In this document: piece by piece, positions 51,423-62,047 of the stretch
Position numbering within the stretch: the stretch's first letter is position 1
How the letters are laid out: the number at the start of each line of letters is the position of its first letter
Assembly: GCF_023206215.1 (NCBI RefSeq)
Contig: NZ_CP065801.1
Location: 272,857-336,856, forward strand
DNA: 64,000 nt
Reading direction: 5' to 3'
Origin: Butyrivibrio fibrisolvens
GTDB taxonomy: Bacteria; Bacillota; Clostridia; Lachnospirales; Lachnospiraceae
Translations under genes and position numbers: made by a program
The notes under the pieces: generated by a model
The model's database searches: none
The model's input: the letters and a program-made list of their open reading frames with translations, nothing else
What the model was told of the DNA's origin: nothing

Positions 51423-52214
51423 ATGAATAACAAAAATGAACTTACAGGCATAACACGAAGAGCCCAGATCTATGAATTATTAAAAGAAACATTAACAGTA
51501 AATGTCAAAGAATTAGCTGCCAGATATGGAGTGTCCGATATGACTATAAGAAGAGACCTTCATATCATGGAAGACCAGGGAATACTAATCTCGCATTATG
51601 GGGGAGCTACACTCCGCCACCCTTCTTCCTCGGTATATGATTTCGATATTCGAAAAGAAAAGTTCTACTCTGCCAAGGTTGCTATTGCTCGCCGTGCTTG
51701 TGAACATATAAAAGAAAATGATGTGATCTACCTGGATCAAAGTACAACAGTTCTACTCATGACTCGTTTTCTTCCGGCATTACATCATACAGTAGTGACA
51801 AGTTCTCTATCTGTAATGCATGAATGCGCCCACAATCCATATGTGAATCTGTACATTGCTCCAGGTAAATATAATGAAACCACCGGCGGTGCTATGGATA
51901 TTGATACCATGACATACTTATCAACATTTCATTTTAATACAGCATTTTTGGGAACAGGATTCATAGATACCAAATATGGAGTTACAAGTACAGAAATGGA
52001 CAGCTCTATCAAGCAGCTCATCATGAAGAATTCTGAGAATAACATCCTTTTAGTCGACCATTCCAAATTTGGAAAACATGTTATGAAAAAATTTGGGAAT
52101 ATCAGAGATTTTAATACTATTATTACTGATTCGGGCATTTCTGCAAACGATGAGAAAAAAATTTTAAGTGAAAATGTCACACTTAATATATGTGATATAA
52201 AAAGTGGAATTTAA
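51423..52214 (+). CDS. DeoR/GlpR-family regulator
   Basis: About 263 aa. N-terminal DeoR HTH (LTVNVKELAARYGVSDMTIR, residues about 21-40) and C-terminal sugar-phosphate sensor domain (DVIYLDQSTTVLLMTRFLP, FLGTGFIDTKYGVTSTEMD). I start at the ATG at 51423 because GAGG of leader element R4 lies 6 nt upstream; an in-frame ATG four codons earlier is inside the element. It probably represses the divergent HAD phosphatase gene or a distant sugar operon. Confidence 0.9.
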   Translation: MNNKNELTGITRRAQIYELLKETLTVNVKELAARYGVSDMTIRRDLHIMEDQGILISHYGGATLRHPSSSVYDFDIRKEKFYSAKVAIARRACEHIKENDVIYLDQSTTVLLMTRFLPALHHTVVTSSLSVMHECAHNPYVNLYIAPGKYNETTGGAMDIDTMTYLSTFHFNTAFLGTGFIDTKYGVTSTEMDSSIKQLIMKNSENNILLVDHSKFGKHVMKKFGNIRDFNTIITDSGISANDEKKILSENVTLNICDIKSGI

Positions 52215-52334
52215 CTTCCACTTTTACATCTCTATCACACTTTACATAAAAAATCATCCAGTCAGGATCAATTGTAGAAAAATATTTTTCTCATTTTCAA
52301 AAATAGTCGTTTACTATGAGCCACCATGGCACGA

Positions 52335-53322
52335 TCAATACTTGACATCATTTTGAAAACGAGACAAGTGTTCGAAAGGAAGAATAAGCCGCCCTCTATA
52401 AAGGCCGCAGCCATCGTTGATAAGACTATTATTCACTGCGCTGAACATATTTACATCTACCTTTGACAGATCCAACTGTTGCAAAAGCATCCCTCTTTCA
52501 TATGCCTCATCAAAATATATATTTTCTCCAAGCGGTATTGCATTCCTGCGGCTTCGCTCTTTTTCCTGCCGCTTCTCATATCCAAGATGGTTTGCAGGGC
52601 CTATCTCTGCATTATCATCCATCTTTTTTGTTCTTAACTGCACCTCCACGAAGCTTCTTGATTCATTATCATATAAGGTAATATGAAGCGACTGATATCC
52701 ATAGGCCCGGGATTTTCAATATAATCCTTAAAGTATGGTCTTACTGATTCACTAAGTCTTCCTGATTCAAGCTTTGCTCCCCTGTTGAGATCTCAACGCT
52801 AAATCCCCGCCTTTCAAGAAAATCCGGAAGCATATCAGATATCTCATAAAGATACTTTATCTCTGCTTCTTCTCTTTCATTTTTATCTGCAACATGACAT
52901 CTTGGCATAGACACGACAATTCTATACGCTATCAGATCCCTGAAATGATCTATACTGTTTTTTATCTCAGATGGACCTGGGTAACTTTTGCTATCTTTGT
53001 ATTTTTCATAAACTATTTTCAAAATATAAGCATTAAACTTTTCTTCTGCACGAATAAGTGACTTGATCCTTCCCTTAAAAGTAAATGCCAGAAACGGATA
53101 TTCATCTGTCATGTACTTATACAATTCCCTGATACGCTGCGACTGTGATGTAAGAAAGTCATTATGTATGAGGAGTTCTTCCATTCTCAGAAGAAAGTTA
53201 CTATGAAAAAGATCTACCGTATTCCCTGTTTCGATAGATGATTCTTTTAGTGCTTCCGAGTACTTTTGTATTATTCTAAGAACTGTATCCCCACTATAAA
53301 GATAATCATTCAAAGTTACCAT
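52335..53322 (-). CDS. RelA/SpoT-type (p)ppGpp synthetase-domain protein (two frameshifts)
   Basis: A reconstructed protein of about 328 aa. The first frame gives the N-terminal helices and FKGRIKSLIRAEEKFNAYIL with LIAYRIVVSMPRCHV; the last gives YQSLHITLYDNESRSFVEVQ, the conserved synthetase core, and KMDDNAEIGPANHLGYEKRQ. Frame changes lie at a G4 run (about 52794) and a G3 run (about 52710), where one base removed and one added restore the frame. It lacks the HD, TGS and ACT domains, so it is a small alarmone synthetase-like protein. ATG at 53322 follows GGAGGTGG. Confidence 0.75.
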
Positions 53323-53344
53323 ATCCACCTCCGCAAAAAAAACA

Positions 53345-53375
53345 GGCAAAGACGCTCAACAAAAGCGCCTTTGCC
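53345..53375 (-). terminator. Rho-independent terminator after nadE
   Basis: GGCAAAGACGCT (53345-53356) pairs with AGCGCCTTTGCC (53364-53375). On the minus strand it is followed by a run of eight T residues. It is close in sequence to the terminator at 55375-55414. Confidence 0.87.
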
Positions 53376-53433
53376 TTCATAGATAATAATAACATATTAT
53401 TTTGACTTTTATCTTATACTATAAGTATTATTG

Positions 53434-55335
53434 CTAAATTTGTTCAAGCCATGTATTTACACACGCGTCAGACGGCATTCTTAAATCGCCTCTTGGAGAT
53501 ACTGCAACAGATCCAACTTTCGGGCCATCCGGAAGACAGCTGCGCTTAAACTGCTGCGAGAAGAATCTCTTATAAAAAGTCTTCTCCCATTTAAGGATAA
53601 CATCTTCTGTGTACACATCAGCAAAAGCCAGTTTTGCAAGCCTGTATATCTTGGAAGGACTTTGGGATAGTCTTAGCATATGATAAAGGAAAAAAGTCAT
53701 GAAGCTCATATGGACCTACCAGATCCTCAGTTTTCTGCATGATCTTATCACCGTCCGGAGGCAACAATTCAGGTGATACAGGTGTATCTAAAATATCATA
53801 TAGCGTCTTTTTAAGATCTAAGTTATCTGACGTATCAGCATAGTACTTCACAAGATAGCGCACCAAAGTCTTTGGAATAGAACAGTTCACCGCATACATC
53901 GACATGTGATCGCCGTTATAAGTTGCCCATCCAAGTGCTAGTTCTGATAGATCACCGGTTCCTATCACTATTCCATTTTCCTTATTGGCAATATCCATAA
54001 GTATCTGGGTTCTTTCTCTTGCCTGGCTGTTCTCATAAGTAACATCATGAACATTTTCATCCTGACCTATATCATCAAAATGCTGTCTTACCGCCTTACT
54101 GATATTCACGTCTTTAAATGAAGCTCCGATCTGCCTGATGAGCATTACTGCATTATCATATGTTCTGTCTGTAGTTCCAAAACCAGGCATAGTCACAGCA
54201 ATTATACCGATGCGTTCAAGATCAAGATAATCAAAAGCCTTTGCTGTTACTAAAAGAGCCAGTGTAGAATCAAGACCGCCTGATATACCGATAACTACCT
54301 TCTTACAGCCTATATGCTCTATCCTTTTCCTAAGTCCCATCGCCTGTATAGTAAGGATCTCGTTACATCTGTATTCCCGTTCCTGTTCTATGGAAGGCAC
54401 AAATGGGTTTGGATCTATATATCTTGATAGCCTGGTCTCTTCAATATTTAGCGTGAATTCGATCTTGGTATATTGACTGCTGCAATCAGGTTCAAATGTT
54501 GTCATCCGTCTTCTTTCAGATTCGATATACTCAAGGTCAATATCTGATATGGTCATGTTCTTTATAAATCGCTCAGACTCCGCTAAAATAGTCCCGTTTT
54601 CGGCTATCAGATTGTGGCCTGAAAAAACAACATCCTGAGTGGATTCTCCCGGGCCTGCAGATGCATACAGATAAGCGCATACAAGCCTTGCAGACTGAGC
54701 ACTTACAAGGCTCCTTCTATATCTTCCCTTACCTATTATCTCATTGGAAGCTGACAGGTTGACTATTACTGTAGCACCGGCTTTACAGTGCTTTATACTC
54801 GGGCTTTCCGGAACCCACAAATCTTCACAAAGCTCGGATGAGACCCTAAGAGATGGCATCTGCCTGCACTCAAATATAATATCTGTGCATGCTCTTACTT
54901 CCATCTCGCCTATCCTTATCATGGTATTTAAGTCTCTTCCTGAGTGAAAGTGTCTTGTCTCATAGAACTCGTTATAACCCGGCAGATAGGTCTTTGGTAC
55001 AATTCAAGGATCTGTCCATTACATATAGCTGCAGCTACGTTGTATAGCTTTCCTTCTATAACAAGCGGTAATCCTACAAAGATAAGAGCGTCAGCGCCCT
55101 GACTGTGCTTTACTATTTTTTGAAGTCCTTCCAATGCTCTTTGCAATAACTGATTTTGGAAAAAAAGATCCTGGCAGCTGTATCCTGTTATGCAAAGCTC
55201 CGGGAATACCAGTAGCTTAACCTTTTTTGCCAGAGCTTCATCTATGCAATTACATATTTCTTTAGTATTAAACTCCACATCTGCAACTCTTACCATAGGA
55301 GTAATAGTAGCAACTTTCAAATAACCGTCCTGCAT
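53434..55335 (-). CDS. nadE: Glutamine-dependent NAD+ synthetase (two frameshifts)
   Basis: A reconstructed protein of about 633 aa. The N-terminal nitrilase-type glutaminase domain has the catalytic Glu in FPELCITGY, the Lys in VPKTYLPGY (restored across the first frameshift, near 55005) and the Cys in SSELCEDLW. The C-terminal synthetase domain has the P-loop SGGLDSTLAL and GTGDLSELALGWATYNGDHM. The second frameshift is a T6 run near 53696. The enzyme makes NAD+ from nicotinate adenine dinucleotide using glutamine. Housekeeping gene, so indels are more likely technical than real. Confidence 0.9.
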
Positions 55336-55374
55336 TATTTGTTCCTCATTTCTTTTTCTTTTCAAAATACAAAA

Positions 55375-55414
55375 AAAGCAAAGTGCGCAAACTATCTGTA
55401 AGCGCCTTTGCTTT
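55375..55414 (-). terminator. Rho-independent terminator of the maltodextrin operon
   Basis: AAAGCAAAGTGCGC (55375-55388) pairs with GCGCCTTTGCTTT (55402-55414); on the minus strand a T7 run follows. It separates the transporter genes from nadE. Confidence 0.87.
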
Positions 55415-55507
55415 AGCTATATGATATCACACTTTTATGAATATTGTTTTTAAATGTAATTGGAGTTTAAAGTCCCGATTCCTCACAGGCATTAAAATGG
55501 AACCACC

Positions 55508-56333
55508 TTACTGTTTGACTGCTCCGTCGGACACTCCGGCCACCAAAAATCTTGATAGTGCAAAGTACAGGATCACGATAGGTACTGCGATGAATATGGC
55601 ACCTGCCGCAAATCTTGAAAACTCCGTTTCGCCAAGATGTGTAAGTCCTACAGCTACAGTCCACAAGTCCCTGTTCTTAAGGAGCATGTTAGGAAGTATG
55701 AAATCGCTCCAAGGCCATGCAAAAGAAGTAAGCGCTGTATATACAAGGATTGGTTTGGACAAAGGCAGCGTTACCTTAAAGAATATAGTCGGATTGGAAG
55801 CTCCATCTATTGTTGCAGCTTCATATATTGATGTACTGATCGTATCAAAATATCCTTTTTGGACCAGATATCCCATAGGTGCACCTGCTGAGTAGATCAG
55901 TATAAGGCTCCACAGATTATTGATCATATTGAAATTGATCATGATAAGGTATACTGCTGTCATCCCCATAAAGCTTGGGAACATGCTAAGTACCAGAGTT
56001 GTCTTCATAAGAGGCTTTCTCATTTTGAATTTGAATCTGCTCATGGTATAAGCAGTAAGTATCACAAGCACTGTAGAAAGTATGCATGAGCAGGCAGAAA
56101 CAAAAGAGTATTCCTAAGCCATGCCGGATAATCATACATTGCAGTATCATTAAAAAGCTTATAATAGGTTCCTGTACTAAAGCTCTTTGGAAAAATCCAT
56201 CATAATCGTATATTGACCCTGTTGCAGAAAAGGATGCCATTACAAGCCAAAGTACGGGGAAAAAGAATATGAAGGAAACGAGTATGAGAATGATGTATGT
56301 AATAACCACTTCAGATATTCTTTCTTTTCTCAT
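55508..56333 (-). CDS. Maltodextrin ABC transporter permease, MalG-like (frameshifted)
   Basis: A reconstructed permease of about 275 aa with six helices: VVITYIILILVSFIFFFPVL at the start, the EAA cytoplasmic loop EAATIDGASNPTIFFKVTLP, and the typical ending VAGVSDGAVKQ. One frame change near 56110 joins the two parts. It is the inner of two permeases and overlaps the malF-like stop by 4 nt. Part of the CUT1 sugar importer; the ATPase is probably the shared MsmX type encoded elsewhere. Confidence 0.85.
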
Positions 56334-57614
56334 CTGAATGTATCCTCCTTCTTAAATGCTGATGAATTAACATAAGTTGACAGCGATATCACTGATGTGA
56401 TCACGAATATGATAAGGCTCACCGCAGCTCCTATTCCATAGTAATTATTATCAATTGAAAGATTATACAGCCAGTTGATAAGAAGATCTGTATCGCTGGC
56501 AAGGAAATAATCGTCAAGATAAAGGCCACCTCTAAGGAAATAGAACACACCGAAGTTATTAAAGTTGCCTACAAATCCTGTTATAAGCGTAGGAGTTGTT
56601 GAGAAGACAACAAATGGAAGTGTCAGTTTTGTGAACTGTTTCCATCTTCCTGCTCCGTCAAGGCTTGCTGCTTCATACAGTTCATTGTTCATATTAGAAA
56701 GGATTCCTGTTGCAAGCAGCATCGATGTGGGTACAGATATCCATGCATTTACAAGAAGGCCTATAAGCCTTGCCTTATTGCCGGCATCGATATCAAGAAA
56801 GCCAATGCTGCTCCCGCCAAGAGCCTTAATATAATAGTTGATAGGGCCGCCATAAGAGAACATGAATTTAAAACCAAGAAGGGTTATAAATCCGGGAACT
56901 GCATAAGCGATAATTGGAAATGCCCGCCAGAAGGTCTTTCCTTTGACACATCTCTTATTAAGAAGCAGCGCAAGAAACAAACCGCAAAAATAATTGATGA
57001 CTGTAGCACAGACTGCCCAGACTATATTCCAGCTAAGAATCCTAAAAAATGTCTCTTTGATGCCGGACATAGCGAAAATCTGCTTGAAATTATCAAATCC
57101 TACCCAGTCGATAAGCTTTGGCGGTACAATATTGCCGCCGTAGTTGGTAAAGGCTATGAGGATCATAAAGACAATTGGAAGAACATTGAATATAAGCACA
57201 CCGACTACAGGAGCAAAAGAGCTACAACATAGAATTTTTTGTCCACAAACGATTCCACCGACTTAAGAAAACCAGGCGCTCTCCTGCCGCTTTCTGCTAG
57301 CTTTTGAATATTTTTTATATCTCTGATATTGCAAAGATAAAAAATGATAACTGCTCAAGTATCATGAATGAAAGGATGCCCTTCAACATCATAATAATTG
57401 AATCATCGCCCTTGGTCCCAAGCCAAGGATCACCCTCGATGGTTCCGAGGGTGAAGAGTCCTGTCATGTCAGAGATTCCCTGAGTAAAAAGATATATAAG
57501 ATATATTGCCAGAATGCCCATATACAGTATTCCTTTGATCCTCTGACCATATAGAAACTGGCCAAGTCCCATCACTACATAAGAGCATTTGGTTTTTAGA
57601 TTACTGTGTTTCAT
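56330..57614 (-). CDS. Maltodextrin ABC transporter permease, MalF-like (frameshifted)
   Basis: A reconstructed permease of about 425 aa. The N-terminal third (YVVMGLGQFLYGQRIKGILY) is the extended region with early helices seen in Gram-positive MalF/MdxF; the later part has NVLPIVFMILIAFTNYGGNI and the EAA loop YEAASLDGAGRWKQFTKLTL. A frameshift lies near 57200-57320. Works with the following MalG-like gene. Confidence 0.85.
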
Positions 57615-57625
57615 GCCGGCACCTC

Positions 57626-59075
57626 TTAATTAGCAAGAGTATAGATTGCGTCATAGATGCTTTGGTCAGCTTTGTCAAGGGCATCCTGTATTGCCGATGT
57701 ATCTTCGTATTTGACAGTTTCTCCTTTGGACTGTCTGAAAGCATCCTTGGCAACATCGCTCAGAAGAGTCTGCATCGGGTCCCAGATCTGATCGACTGCT
57801 TTGACAGAAGGCATGAGATATATATGTCCTTCATTTAGGCTCTCAAATATCATACCTGTCACACCGCCTATTTCATCTGCTACGTCTCCCCTTGTAGGAG
57901 CTATTCCAAGGATCTGTGCTCTCTTTGTGATCATCTCATAGCTAGTAGCGAAGTTAACGAATTCTATGCAGGCATCGCGATGCTCTGTATAAGCACTGAT
58001 GCCATATCCATTCACGCCGCCCATTACGATCGTGTCTGTATCTGCTGTACCGGATTCAAGATCACCGTCAGATGGCATCTTGCCGGGGAGCTCGACCATA
58101 CCAAGGTTCTCGGTGGCCTTCTTGTCAGCCTCTTCTTCGCTCAAGCCTTCGCCTGTATATACTTCTTGTAACCTGTCATAGAAAAGGACGTAAGTGTCAG
58201 GGGGTTGAGATTGAGCAAAAATATGATCCATCAGCAACCTTAGAATATCTGCTCTGCTTGATGGAATCGTCAAGGCACTCTTCGCTCATGATCCCGGCAA
58301 ACTGTCTCATAGCCGCTATACCATTGGCTGTATCCCCGGCTGCAAAGCCGATATCTTCTGAGTTAAAGCTTCCATCTTCGTTTTGACCAAATACATATCC
58401 GCCATATGAGAATATGAACTCAGCCATCATATAAAGGTCATTGCAAGGCGCAACAAGACCGAATTTCTCGCCATTAGATGACTCATAAAGCTCTTTGGAA
58501 TATGAATATAAGGAGCTCCAGTTTTCGAAGAAATCAGGAGTACCGCTTCCATCACTATCCCATGTACTCTCCCAATCTTCCGGCAGAAGATCTTTCCTGT
58601 AAAAGAGCATCGGCTCCTGAACATTAACCGGTACTCCGCAGGTGTACTTCTGACCGTCAACAGTTACGGAAAATGCATCCCAGGCTTCCTGCGGTATCTG
58701 GTCTGCGCATTCAAAATCCTCTTTGTTTATCGCCATGAGATGTTTGTCTTCTGCATAGGCCATAAGCTTATCGTTGGCCTGGTACAAAACATCAGGGCCA
58801 TAGCCATAAGGGCCGTTTTCTGCAAGATTACTGTATTCTTCCATATTGGCATCAACTGCCTGAATGCCCTTGTCTTTATAGGCTTCATTAAAGGCATTTA
58901 AAAGTTCATCAAGATAGCCTTCTGATTTGGCCGTATCATTTTCGAGGATTCTGAGAGTGATAGTCTCTCCGCCTTCACCTGTCCCTGTCTGTGTCTCTTG
59001 ACTTTTGCCACAGGCGCAGGTTCCAAGGGTCATAACTGTTGTCAATACAGTAGCAGTAACTTTCTGATATTTCAT
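57626..59075 (-). CDS. Maltodextrin-binding lipoprotein, MalE-like (frameshifted)
   Basis: A reconstructed solute-binding protein of about 480 aa. The N-terminus has a lipoprotein signal (TVMTLGTCACGKS), followed by extracellular binding-protein features (PDVLYQANDKLMAYAEDKHL, GVPVNVQEPMLFYRKDLLP, GYGISAYTEHRDACIEFVNF). A frame change near 58200 joins the halves. GGAGGAGAAATATT precedes the ATG, which overlaps the amylase stop (ATGA). It should capture maltodextrins outside the cell for the two permeases. Confidence 0.87.
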
Positions 59076-60746
59076 AATATTTCTCCTCCATCTGCAAATA
59101 GCCTGAAACTCCGGGGGCTATCTGTAATTCGTTATAAGTACCTACCTCATCTGTCTGATTTATATAAAGCTCGGCATCTGCTCTTTGGCCATGTCTTTTC
59201 AAAATCAGTACCCTTCCATCTTGTGAAGCATTTACCAATGTACCTTCAAAGAGAATTCACATTTTTTTCTAATTAGGGATAACTTACTAAGCAATAATAC
59301 TGCCTTATTGTCCTTATTAAGAGCTGTCTCCCAGTCCATACATCTGCGGCAATCCGGATCATATCCTCCCATGGTATAGCACTCCCGTACCGTAGAATAT
59401 GGATGGAGCACCGAGGAAAAGATATAAAAGGCAGAGTGCAGCATAGAGTTTGTCCTTATCTCCCTTGACCTCATTTAAAAATCTGTCGGTATCGTGACTG
59501 TCCAAAGGTTCAGCATCATATCATTAACTGTATCGGTATTTCGCATAAGTATGTCATTAAGCTTTTGTGCCGTCTTCGTGGCATCCAGTTTATTATATGC
59601 GAAATAGTCAAGGCATGCCTTAGTAAAAGCGTAATTCATGATGCTGTCATACTGATCGCCTCTAAGGTAAACCGATGCGTCGTGCCAGTTCTCCCCGATT
59701 ATGGCTGCATCTTTTTTGACAGATTTAATCGCTTTTCGATTTCCTCAAAAATCGTGGCTGATCTCATCAGATACGTCAAGCCTCAACCGTCAATATCGTA
59801 CTCCTGTATGTAGTATAGGGCTATTGCGATAAGATAGTCCTGCACTGCCGGGTTGGAGGTATTCCATTTGGGCATATAATCGCAACCAGCAAAGACTTCA
59901 TAATTTAGAGGATTCTTACAGGGTCTGTCACCGCGGATCACAAAGTAATCAAAATATTCAGAGTCTTTGCCTTTCTTGATGACATCCTGAAACAACTCGT
60001 TTTTTCACTTACATGATTAAAAACCGCATCCAGAACTATTCGCATGTTACGCTTATGAAGCTGTTCCACAAGGTCCTTAAAATCTTCCTTGCTACCAAAG
60101 TGCTCATCTATATCATAGTAATCAACTATGTCGTATTTGTGATTGGAAGGCGATCTGAATATGGGCGTAAGATAAAGGGCATCGCAGCCTATACTTTTGA
60201 TATAGTCAAGTTTTGAAATGATCCTTTAATATCTCCTCCTGCAAAACTCTTTGGAGTTGGCTTATCTCCCCACTTAAGGTTGATATAGCTCTTATCTTTG
60301 TTATCATCTCCTATACAGAATCTGTCTATGAATATCTGATAGAAGCAGCTATTACATAGCCATTCAACCTTATGATGGATGTCAGCTTCGTTTATATACG
60401 GATACTGGAAAAAATTGTAATATCCCTTACTAAAATCATAATCAAGTGAAGCGCCGTCTTCTGAAAAGTAGTAATAATTCTCTCCGTCATTTAGATAAAA
60501 AACATACGCAAGCCTTGTATCATCAAGCTTTAAGCGAATAGAATAGTAATCATATATCCTGCCGGTACCTATTTTGGTCATTGGCTTTTTGTATCGGCTT
60601 TCTGCAATCTTGTACTTGCTCTCGTATATTATATAAGCATCCTTGATATCATCAGCTGCTGTTCTGAGCCTTATAACAATTTCATTGTCTGATACAGGAA
60701 AACAATATGCAGAATCTGTAATGTGCTGTAATGCTAATTGATTCAT
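59072..60746 (-). CDS. GH13 neopullulanase/maltogenic amylase-like enzyme (several frameshifts)
   Basis: A reconstructed GH13_20-type enzyme of about 555 aa without a signal peptide. The N-terminal CBM34-like domain is MNQLALQHITDSAYCFPVSD to about residue 120. It is followed by the catalytic domain entry (NSCFYQIFIDRFCIGDDN ... YFDYFVIRGDRPCKNPLNYE, NPAVQDYLIAIALYY) and late YDPDCRRCMDWE. At least four frame changes occur. The start at 60746 is 6 nt after the SD of leader element R5. It probably degrades imported maltodextrins. Confidence 0.8.
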
Positions 60747-60844
60747 ACCTAACCTCATGTTGCGCGCAAAGTAAGCCACTAATAGTTCAAAATGATGGGC
60801 TCGCAATATCAATTTGGGTTTGAAAATGAAACATTTTCAAAGTT
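60747..60844 (-). repeat. Leader element R5
   Basis: Hairpin 1 is TTTGAAAATG/CATTTTCAAA; hairpin 2 is degraded (CAAATTGATATTGCGAGCCC). Ends in AACATGAGGTTAGGT before the amylase ATG, keeping the 6-nt SD spacing. No SD is obvious upstream of this copy; it lies 9 nt after the lipoprotein stop. Confidence 0.85.
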
Positions 60845-60853
60845 GGATTCTGA

Positions 60854-61620
60854 TCAGTTTGCCCCTACCGGGTCAGAATTTCTTACAATAGTAAGCGTGT
60901 CCTGAGCCTGATTGTCAGGATTGGTTGTAAGAGTGATGGTGTAGTTGCCGTCTTCTTTAACCTGTACATTAGCTTTGTCAACTGAGTCTGCAAGGCCGCC
61001 TGCATTCTCCATCTGAGTATCATCAATCTGTGTGAACTTGCCGTAGCCTTTTTGACCATCCATGACCAGTCAGGAATGATCTGGAACTGATCGCCTTCAT
61101 AAAGATCTATTGTAAGTGAGAATTCATTAACTGCATTACCTGTAGGAACAAGCTCAAACTGGGCCTTGTCTTCATCACTAAGGTCTGCAGCCCAGTTGTT
61201 AAGTGCAAGTGATCCTGTCTTGGAAGTTCCTGCAATGTACCAGTGACGTGTATCTTCAGATACTTCTGCAGCTCTGAAATCTCCATAAAGAGTTGTATCC
61301 TTGGTAAAAGAATCTGTTTTTAAGATCCTTCTTGCTGGATTCAAGATATGAAGGTGTCTCATACCATCCGTTAAATTCACCTGACTCTGCTGTCTCAAAT
61401 GCTTCATATGAAGACTTATCAAGAACTTCTCCGACGTTAGCTGTTGCTGTTCCGATAGTCTCGTCCTGATTCATAAATGTTACTGTTATCGTCTCTGCAG
61501 TACTTGCAGCGCTACCGGCCTGACTGGAAGTATCTCCGCATCCTGTCAGCAATCCTGCTGTATGCAGAACTACTCCTGTTAAAAGAGCTGCGACTTTAGA
61601 TAATACGTTATTCTTTTCAT
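60854..61620 (-). CDS. Starch/maltodextrin-operon lipoprotein (frameshifted)
   Basis: A reconstructed lipoprotein of about 255 aa: signal sequence with lipobox LLTGCG, an InlB-type short repeat (VTFMNQDETIGTATANVGEV ... FNGWYETPSY), then a beta-rich module (HWYIAGTSKTGSLALNNWAA, DLYEGDQFQIIPDWSW, YTITLTTNPDNQAQDTLTIV) resembling starch-binding modules of SusE/F type. Restoring one A in the second codon run (ATGAAAAG to ATGAAAAAG, 61613-61617) and further indels gives one frame. First gene of the operon; GGGAGGTAAAT precedes the ATG. Likely binds glucan at the surface. Confidence 0.7.
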
Positions 61621-61658
61621 ATTTACCTCCCTTGTTTGTATCATGTGATTTTTGCGCC

Positions 61659-61829
61659 GATCGTGACTTAAGTTGATCGATGTTTAAGTTGATCGTTTCT
61701 TAAATCGATCGGTGCTTAAGATTGATCGTTGTTTAAGTTGATCGTTGCTTAAATTGATCGGTGCTTAAATTGATCGGTGCTTAAGTTGATCGGTGTTTAA
61801 ATTGATCAGTGCTTAAATTGATCAGCGCG
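61659..61829. repeat. Tandem array of a 16-bp unit in the mal operon leader
   Basis: Ten complete units and a partial one of GATCGGTGCTTAAATT, with small changes, lie end to end (starts 61659, 61675, 61691, 61707, 61724, 61740, 61756, 61772, 61788, 61804, 61820). All are 16 bp except one of 17. They fall between the predicted mal promoter and the first gene, so they would be transcribed in a 5' leader of about 235 nt. Confidence 0.92.
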
Positions 61830-61834
61830 TTTTT

Positions 61835-61933
61835 GTTAACCTTGTTAACTTAGCTGTTAAATTATAAATATCACTTTTGCCCAAACTTGTCAATATGGCA
61901 TATTTTTTGGTATTATTGGGTTAACTTGTTAAC
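61835..61933. promoter_or_regulatory. Divergent mal/lacI-type promoters with paired GTTAAC operators
   Basis: Leftward: -35 TTGACA (61888-61893), 17-bp spacer, -10 TATTTA (61865-61870). Rightward: -35 TTGTCA (61887-61892), 18-bp spacer, -10 TATTAT (61911-61916). At each expected start site lies a doubled palindrome, GTTAAC-CTT-GTTAAC (61835-61849) and GTTAAC-TT-GTTAAC (61920-61933). The LacI-type protein encoded to the right is the likely ligand, repressing both directions. Confidence 0.8.
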
Positions 61934-61958
61934 TTAACTAATCTAAAGGAAGAGCACC

Positions 61959-62047
61959 AGTTTGAAAGTATTCCACTTTTAAACCCAAATTGATGACGCG
62001 AGCTCCATCAATTTGAACCACTCGTTTCACTCGCGACGTGAGGTTAA
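61959..62047 (+). repeat. Leader element R6 (first of a tandem pair)
   Basis: Hairpin 1 arms GTTTGAAAGT/ACTTTTAAAC, hairpin 2 CAAATTGATG/CATCAATTTG with loop ACGCGAGCTC; a short internal deletion removes part of the TTAGTCACTCG section. It ends GTGAGGTTAA and runs directly into R7. AAAGGA lies upstream. Confidence 0.88.

Noticed and set aside
61659..61829. CRISPR array
   Set aside because: The 16-bp units lie end to end with no spacers and there are no cas genes.
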